Shown here one piece after another: positions 34,222 to 37,708 of a stretch of DNA of 37,708 bases (position 1 is its first letter; the number at the start of each line of letters is the position of its first letter). Under the pieces are notes generated by a model. The model made no database searches and was not told where the DNA came from. It saw only the letters and a program-made list of their open reading frames with translations. Made by a program: the position numbers and the translations under genes. The stretch is from Dehalococcoidia bacterium (lineage in GTDB: Bacteria > Chloroflexota > Dehalococcoidia > GIF9 > UBA5629), in assembly GCA_016927965.1 (NCBI GenBank), contig JAFGLP010000093.1, forward strand, positions 1-37,708, in the 5' to 3' direction.

Positions 34222-35139
34222 ATGAGAATAAGATATATCAAGGAGCCTGATTTAATCGACCCGGTGATGGTGGCAAGCTGGCCCGGGATAGGCAATGTCG
34301 GATTGATTGCGGTTAATGCGATGCGCAGGGATTTGTGCACCGAGCAGATGGCCTATATCGAGCCCTGGAATTATTATTATCCCAACAAAGTCATTATACG
34401 TGAGGGGATGCTGGAAGCCCTCAGCTTTCCTGCCAGTGAATTTTATTTCCATAGAACTGATAAAAGGGACATTATTTTTTTTACTGCTGATGAGCAGCCG
34501 ACTGAGGGAGGAAGGGCCTATGCTGAAGGCAGAAAGGCTTATGAAATGGCCAATATGGTATTGGATGTCGCCGAGAAATTCAGATGCAGCAGAATATATA
34601 CTTCAGGGGCCGCGGTAGCGCCATTACACCATACTGCCAGGTCACGGGTGTGGGCCGTTCCCAACTCCGAAAGCCTGCTGGAAGAGATTGGGAAATATGA
34701 AAATACGATCCTGATGTCCAGTGTGGAGGGGAGAGAAGGGCAGGGTAGCATAACCGGATTAAACGGGCTTGTCATGGGAGTGGCAAAGCGTCGCGGGGTT
34801 GAGGCCATGTGCTTGATGGGAGAAGTCCCTGTCTATCTGCAGGGATTCCCTTTCCCTTATCCCAAAGGTTCCAAATCGGTACTCGAAGTGCTGAGCTGTG
34901 CTCTGGGTGTAGAAATGAATATGGAGACGATTAATCAGCTGGCTGAAGAAAGCGAGAAGGAGCTTAACGGCCTGTATGAGAGACTGCCGCAGGAAGTAAA
35001 AGACCAGCTTGACCGGTTGAAGCAGGCGACGGCAACTGCGCCGGAAAACAGCCAGTCGATTACCGTGGACGATAAGAAAAAGATACTGGATGATATCGAC
35101 AGGTTTTTCAAAAGGGAAGGAGGCAGCGAGCAGCATTGA
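34222..35139 (+). CDS. PAC2-family protein (first of tandem pair)
   Basis: The 305-residue protein matches the PAC2 family: an N-terminal VMVASWPGIGNVGLIAVN, a central GAAVAPLHHT-like turn, a SSVEGREGQGSITGLNGLV stretch and VPVYLQGFPFPYP. A charged helical tail (about 240-305) ends in QATATAPENSQS and a basic segment. PAC2 proteins are relatives of the eukaryotic/archaeal proteasome assembly chaperone 2; in bacteria they often occur in tandem and their roles are mostly unknown. It is cytoplasmic, without signal or membrane helix. Its TGA overlaps the TTG start of the next gene, so the two are translationally coupled. No proteasome or HslV gene is in the window. Confidence 0.85.
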   Translation: MRIRYIKEPDLIDPVMVASWPGIGNVGLIAVNAMRRDLCTEQMAYIEPWNYYYPNKVIIREGMLEALSFPASEFYFHRTDKRDIIFFTADEQPTEGGRAYAEGRKAYEMANMVLDVAEKFRCSRIYTSGAAVAPLHHTARSRVWAVPNSESLLEEIGKYENTILMSSVEGREGQGSITGLNGLVMGVAKRRGVEAMCLMGEVPVYLQGFPFPYPKGSKSVLEVLSCALGVEMNMETINQLAEESEKELNGLYERLPQEVKDQLDRLKQATATAPENSQSITVDDKKKILDDIDRFFKREGGSEQH

Positions 35140-35960
35140 ATGTCAGTGAGGCCGTTAAATTTCATGAAAGGCCGGATTTCCATGATGCGGTTTTGGTTGT
35201 TGGGTGGCTGGAGGATGCCAGCAAACTGGCAAAACAGACTGCAGACTATTTGATACAGGGTCTGGAATGCAGGGAGATAGGGGAGATCGATCCGCAGGGA
35301 TTTTTCCCGATGACCGGGGTGTCGGTGGAAAATAATATAGCTCAATTCCCGGAGTGCAGGTTTTATGGAAGCAGTCTGCGAAACGTGGTGGTTTTTCGAA
35401 GTAATATACCGCGCATGGAATGGTATAGTTTTCTCAATGTATTGTTGCAGGCAGCAGGGGAGGTTGGTGTCAGTGAGATTTATACGCTGGGAGCTATGGT
35501 TTCTGCCTCTGCTCATACCATGCCGCGTCAGCTCATAGGTATTATGAATTCCGATATAAGCCGGACTGATCTTGAACCATTTAACGTAATGACTAATGCG
35601 GATTATGAAACGGCACCGGGGCAGAAGCCGACGATGAGTTCCTATCTATTATGGCTGGCACGTCAGCAGGGGATCAAAGCAGTAAACTTGTGGGTGCCCA
35701 TACCTTATTATCTGTTGCCTGTGGATGATCCGCGTGCCTGCAAAAGGTTGATATATTTCTTTAATTCAAAATTTGATCTTGGCATCGATTTTACGGCGCT
35801 GGACGCTGAAATCAGTGAACAGAACCGGAGAATTGCCGACCTGTTTCTAAAGTCGCCGGATATTGAGGAACTGGTCAGGAAGCTTGAAGTGGGGAGCGGA
35901 CTCGAAGGCGATGAGAGCGAGAAGCTGGCGCGTGAAATGCTGGCATGTCTCAGGAAATAA
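35136..35960 (+). CDS. PAC2-family protein (second of tandem pair)
   Basis: This 274-residue protein is a second PAC2-fold member, more divergent: VLVVGWLEDASKLAKQTADY at the N-terminus, then IYTLGAMVSASAHTMPRQL and a later VNLWVPIPYYLL, which aligns with the VPVYLQG segment of its neighbour. A helical tail with SPDIEELVRKLE ends the protein. It starts at a TTG (35136) that overlaps the preceding TGA, with AAGGAGG 13 bases upstream. The coupling suggests a heteromeric complex, as with the PAC1/PAC2 pairing in eukaryotes, although this is inference. Confidence 0.8.
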   Translation: MNVSEAVKFHERPDFHDAVLVVGWLEDASKLAKQTADYLIQGLECREIGEIDPQGFFPMTGVSVENNIAQFPECRFYGSSLRNVVVFRSNIPRMEWYSFLNVLLQAAGEVGVSEIYTLGAMVSASAHTMPRQLIGIMNSDISRTDLEPFNVMTNADYETAPGQKPTMSSYLLWLARQQGIKAVNLWVPIPYYLLPVDDPRACKRLIYFFNSKFDLGIDFTALDAEISEQNRRIADLFLKSPDIEELVRKLEVGSGLEGDESEKLAREMLACLRK

Positions 35961-36106
35961 GAGAGAAGACGTAATACTGGCGGATGGATAAAATGCGCGT
36001 TTCAACCGGGCAATAATGAGAAACCGGCTGTAATGTCCCGCGTAATAAACAAATACAAAGAACAGAAGCGGAAGTGTCTGGTTTGATGGGTGGGTTAGTT
36101 GGATTC

Positions 36107-36115
36107 TGGTATAAT
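36107..36115 (+). promoter_or_regulatory. Extended -10 promoter of the crotonase gene
   Basis: TGGTATAAT is a perfect extended -10 (TG at 36107, TATAAT 36110-36115), 38 bases before the ATG at 36154. A TTGATG at 36083 is too far (21 bases) to be a standard -35. Confidence 0.5.
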
Positions 36116-36153
36116 TTGATGTTGACCTAATCAGCCGCAAAGGGGGTTTTGCT

Positions 36154-36924
36154 ATGGCAGTAGAATACAGCAAAGAAGGAAAAATAGCGGTTATCACCCT
36201 CAACCGTCCGGAGGCTTTAAATTCATTTGACCCTGATCAGATAAATGAGTTTAATAAGTATCTGCGTGATTTTGCTGCGGATGAGGAGATGTGGGTCGGT
36301 ATAATCACGGCAACGGGTGAGAGGGCTTTCTCGGTAGGTGCGGATATCAAAACTACATTGCCCAGGATACAGGAGAGTGTCAACCGTTTTGAGATGCCGG
36401 CACCGGCAATATGCGAGGACCTGCGGACGTGGAAGCCTTTGATTGCGGCCGTCAACGGCGCTTGCCTTGGCGGTGGTTTTGAGGTCGCGCTGGCCTGTGA
36501 CATCAGGATTGCTGCGCAAAACGCAACTTTTGGTTTTCCCGAGATAAATATAGGACTGATACCGGGATGGGGCGGCACGCAGAGGTTGCCGCGGGCGATA
36601 CCGCTGGCAATAGCTGCCGAGATATTAACTTCGGGCCGTCCCATCAGTGCTGAAGAAGCTTACCGTATAGGACTGGTTAACAGGGTGGTCCCGTCTGCGG
36701 ATCTGATGAACGAGGCCAGGAAAATGGCTGAAGCGCTGTTAAAGCCGGCCCCGCTGGCTGCCAGATCAGCCAAACAGGCCATGATGCAGGGCCTGGAGGC
36801 CACGTTGGCTGCCGGCCTGGAGCTGGAGTATCAGTTGGAGAGATATGTGACCCGCTCTGAGGACTTTAAAGAAGGACGGCAGGCCTTCATTGAGAAACGC
36901 AAGCCAGACTTTAAAGCCAAATAA
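36154..36924 (+). CDS. Enoyl-CoA hydratase/isomerase (crotonase) family protein
   Basis: The 256-residue protein has the full crotonase signature: the oxyanion-hole segment GERAFSVGADIK (55-66), AVNGACLGGGFEVALACD (99-116) and FGFPEINIGLIPGWGGTQRL. Both catalytic glutamates of true hydratases are present, Glu110 (GGGFE) and Glu130 (FPE), at the classical spacing of 20 residues, so hydration of trans-2-enoyl-CoA is likely rather than only isomerisation. It is a cytoplasmic beta-oxidation step, or its reverse in butyrate-type metabolism. The next gene, 36 bases later, is the 3-hydroxyacyl-CoA dehydrogenase that takes its product, so the two form an operon. Confidence 0.93.
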   Translation: MAVEYSKEGKIAVITLNRPEALNSFDPDQINEFNKYLRDFAADEEMWVGIITATGERAFSVGADIKTTLPRIQESVNRFEMPAPAICEDLRTWKPLIAAVNGACLGGGFEVALACDIRIAAQNATFGFPEINIGLIPGWGGTQRLPRAIPLAIAAEILTSGRPISAEEAYRIGLVNRVVPSADLMNEARKMAEALLKPAPLAARSAKQAMMQGLEATLAAGLELEYQLERYVTRSEDFKEGRQAFIEKRKPDFKAK

Positions 36925-36959
36925 ACATAAATAAAAAATAAAAGTTAAGGAGAATGACA

Positions 36960-37708
36960 ATGGCAATCAAGAAAGTTGGAGTAGTCGGTTGCGGTTTGAT
37001 GGGAAGGGGTATAGCTGAAGTCAGCGCAAAAACAGGCTGTGATGTGGTGGTGTCCGAGATTAACAAGGAGCTGCTGGATAAGGGTATGGCTGCCATCGGG
37101 AAGTCGCTTTCAAAGGCTGTAGAGAAAGGCAAAATCAGCGATGCAGATAAAGCGGCAGCGCTGGGTAAGATAAAAGGCACCACAGATATGAAGGATTTTA
37201 AAGACTGTGATCTCATCGTTGAAGCAGCTATTGAGAACATGGACTTAAAAAAGAAAATCTTTGCCGATCTGGACGGCATCTGCAAGCCCGATGCCATACT
37301 TAGCACCAACACATCCTGTCTTTCGGTGATGAATGTTGCTGCCGTGACTAAAAGACCGGACAAAGTACTGGGCTGTCATTTCTTCAATCCTGTACCGGTG
37401 ATGAAATTACTGGAGCTGGTTAAGACCATTACCACCAGCAAGGCAACTATTGATGCTGCTACTGAATGGGGCAAGTCGCTGGGCAAGACTGTTATAGTAG
37501 CGCCCGACCGCCCCGGCTTTATAGTCAACCGTGCTTACATGCCTTACATGGTGGAGGCGATAGAGATGCTGGAAAACGGGGTTGCTACCAAGGAAGACAT
37601 CGATACCGGCGTGCAGTTGGGATTGAATTACCCGATGGGGCCTTTCACACTGGCAGACCTGGCCGGACTGGATACCATTCTCTTTGTCCTGGATGCCATG
37701 TATGCTGA
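36960..37708 (+). CDS. 3-hydroxyacyl-CoA dehydrogenase, 3' end cut off
   Basis: An open frame runs from the ATG at 36960 (AAGGAG seven bases upstream) to the end of the window, giving 249 residues. It starts with a Rossmann fold (VGVVGCGLMGRGIAEVSAKT, an NAD-binding GxGxxG). The catalytic region is recognisable: LSTNTSCLSV, GCHFFNPVPVMKLLE (the catalytic His followed by the conserved Glu) and PDRPGFIVNR. The C-terminal dimerisation domain follows (GLNYPMGPFTLADLAGLD). It oxidises L-3-hydroxyacyl-CoA to 3-oxoacyl-CoA with NAD. The usual length is about 285 residues, so nearly all of it is present unless it is a fused long form. Confidence 0.93.
   Translation, partial: MAIKKVGVVGCGLMGRGIAEVSAKTGCDVVVSEINKELLDKGMAAIGKSLSKAVEKGKISDADKAAALGKIKGTTDMKDFKDCDLIVEAAIENMDLKKKIFADLDGICKPDAILSTNTSCLSVMNVAAVTKRPDKVLGCHFFNPVPVMKLLELVKTITTSKATIDAATEWGKSLGKTVIVAPDRPGFIVNRAYMPYMVEAIEMLENGVATKEDIDTGVQLGLNYPMGPFTLADLAGLDTILFVLDAMYA

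Noticed and set aside
1..37708. tRNA, rRNA, phage, transposase or defence-system genes
   Set aside because: I looked in the intergenic stretches and translations and found no cloverleaf, rRNA block, integrase, transposase, nuclease-helicase cluster or toxin-antitoxin pair.

Overview
The window looks like a bacterial chromosome segment of roughly balanced GC, with mostly short intergenic gaps. It probably comes from an anaerobe. The signs are a ferredoxin-dependent branched-chain 2-oxoacid oxidoreductase, a large FAD/4Fe-4S/CCG-domain oxidoreductase, CoA-linked beta-oxidation enzymes and no respiratory oxidase. The gene mix (VorB operon with an ACT protein, tandem PAC2 genes, many PAS/GAF sensors, SDR plus crotonase plus 3-hydroxyacyl-CoA dehydrogenase) resembles uncultured Chloroflexota, perhaps Dehalococcoidia. 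That placement is an impression from gene content, not a search result. I see no rRNA, tRNA, CRISPR array, phage gene or transposase.

Layout. 1-1.9 kb: the tail of a solute-binding protein and a frameshifted 7TM-PAS-GGDEF gene. 2.0-4.8 kb: an envelope-stress style operon (ECF sigma factor, single-pass membrane protein, HtrA-like lipoprotein protease). 4.8-7.2 kb, minus strand: a decayed GNAT gene, an SDR and an RluB-type pseudouridine synthase. 7.3-10.4 kb, minus: the FAD/Fe-S/CCG protein, which has an unusual Met/Pro-rich tail. 10.6-12.6 kb: a membrane-anchored GH10-like glycosidase and a nitroreductase. 12.9-16.0 kb: a compact ferredoxin/alpha/beta/gamma Vor operon with a tandem-ACT protein, preceded by a possible attenuator. 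16.0-19.2 kb, minus: an ABC transporter of the FtsX/MacB type. 19.4-21.9 kb, minus: a GAPDH with NADP-like features and two unrecognised proteins. 22.3-24.2 kb: a NarL-type two-component pair. 24.2-28.0 kb, minus: a Kef-type antiporter and the glycogen branching enzyme. 28.0-34.0 kb, minus: one 1984-residue REC/PAS/GAF/HD-GYP sensor. 34.2-36.0 kb: two tandem PAC2 proteins. 36.2 kb to the end: a crotonase and a 3-hydroxyacyl-CoA dehydrogenase that runs off the window.

How it fits together. Three metabolic themes recur. The first is oxidation of amino-acid-derived 2-oxoacids to acyl-CoA with reduced ferredoxin (Vor operon). The second is CoA-linked beta-oxidation or its reverse (SDR, crotonase, 3-hydroxyacyl-CoA dehydrogenase), possibly with electrons handled by the FAD/CCG protein. 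The third is storage carbohydrate and gluconeogenesis (GlgB, GAPDH). Around these lies a dense signalling layer: the ECF sigma operon, the NarL pair, a damaged c-di-GMP cyclase and a giant c-di-GMP phosphodiesterase. The strongest leads for new biology are the giant receptor, the Met-rich tail of the oxidoreductase, the PAC2 pair, the unfamiliar membrane protein in the sigma/HtrA operon, and the two orphan genes beside GAPDH. I did not find a clear defence system or an obviously new multi-gene system.
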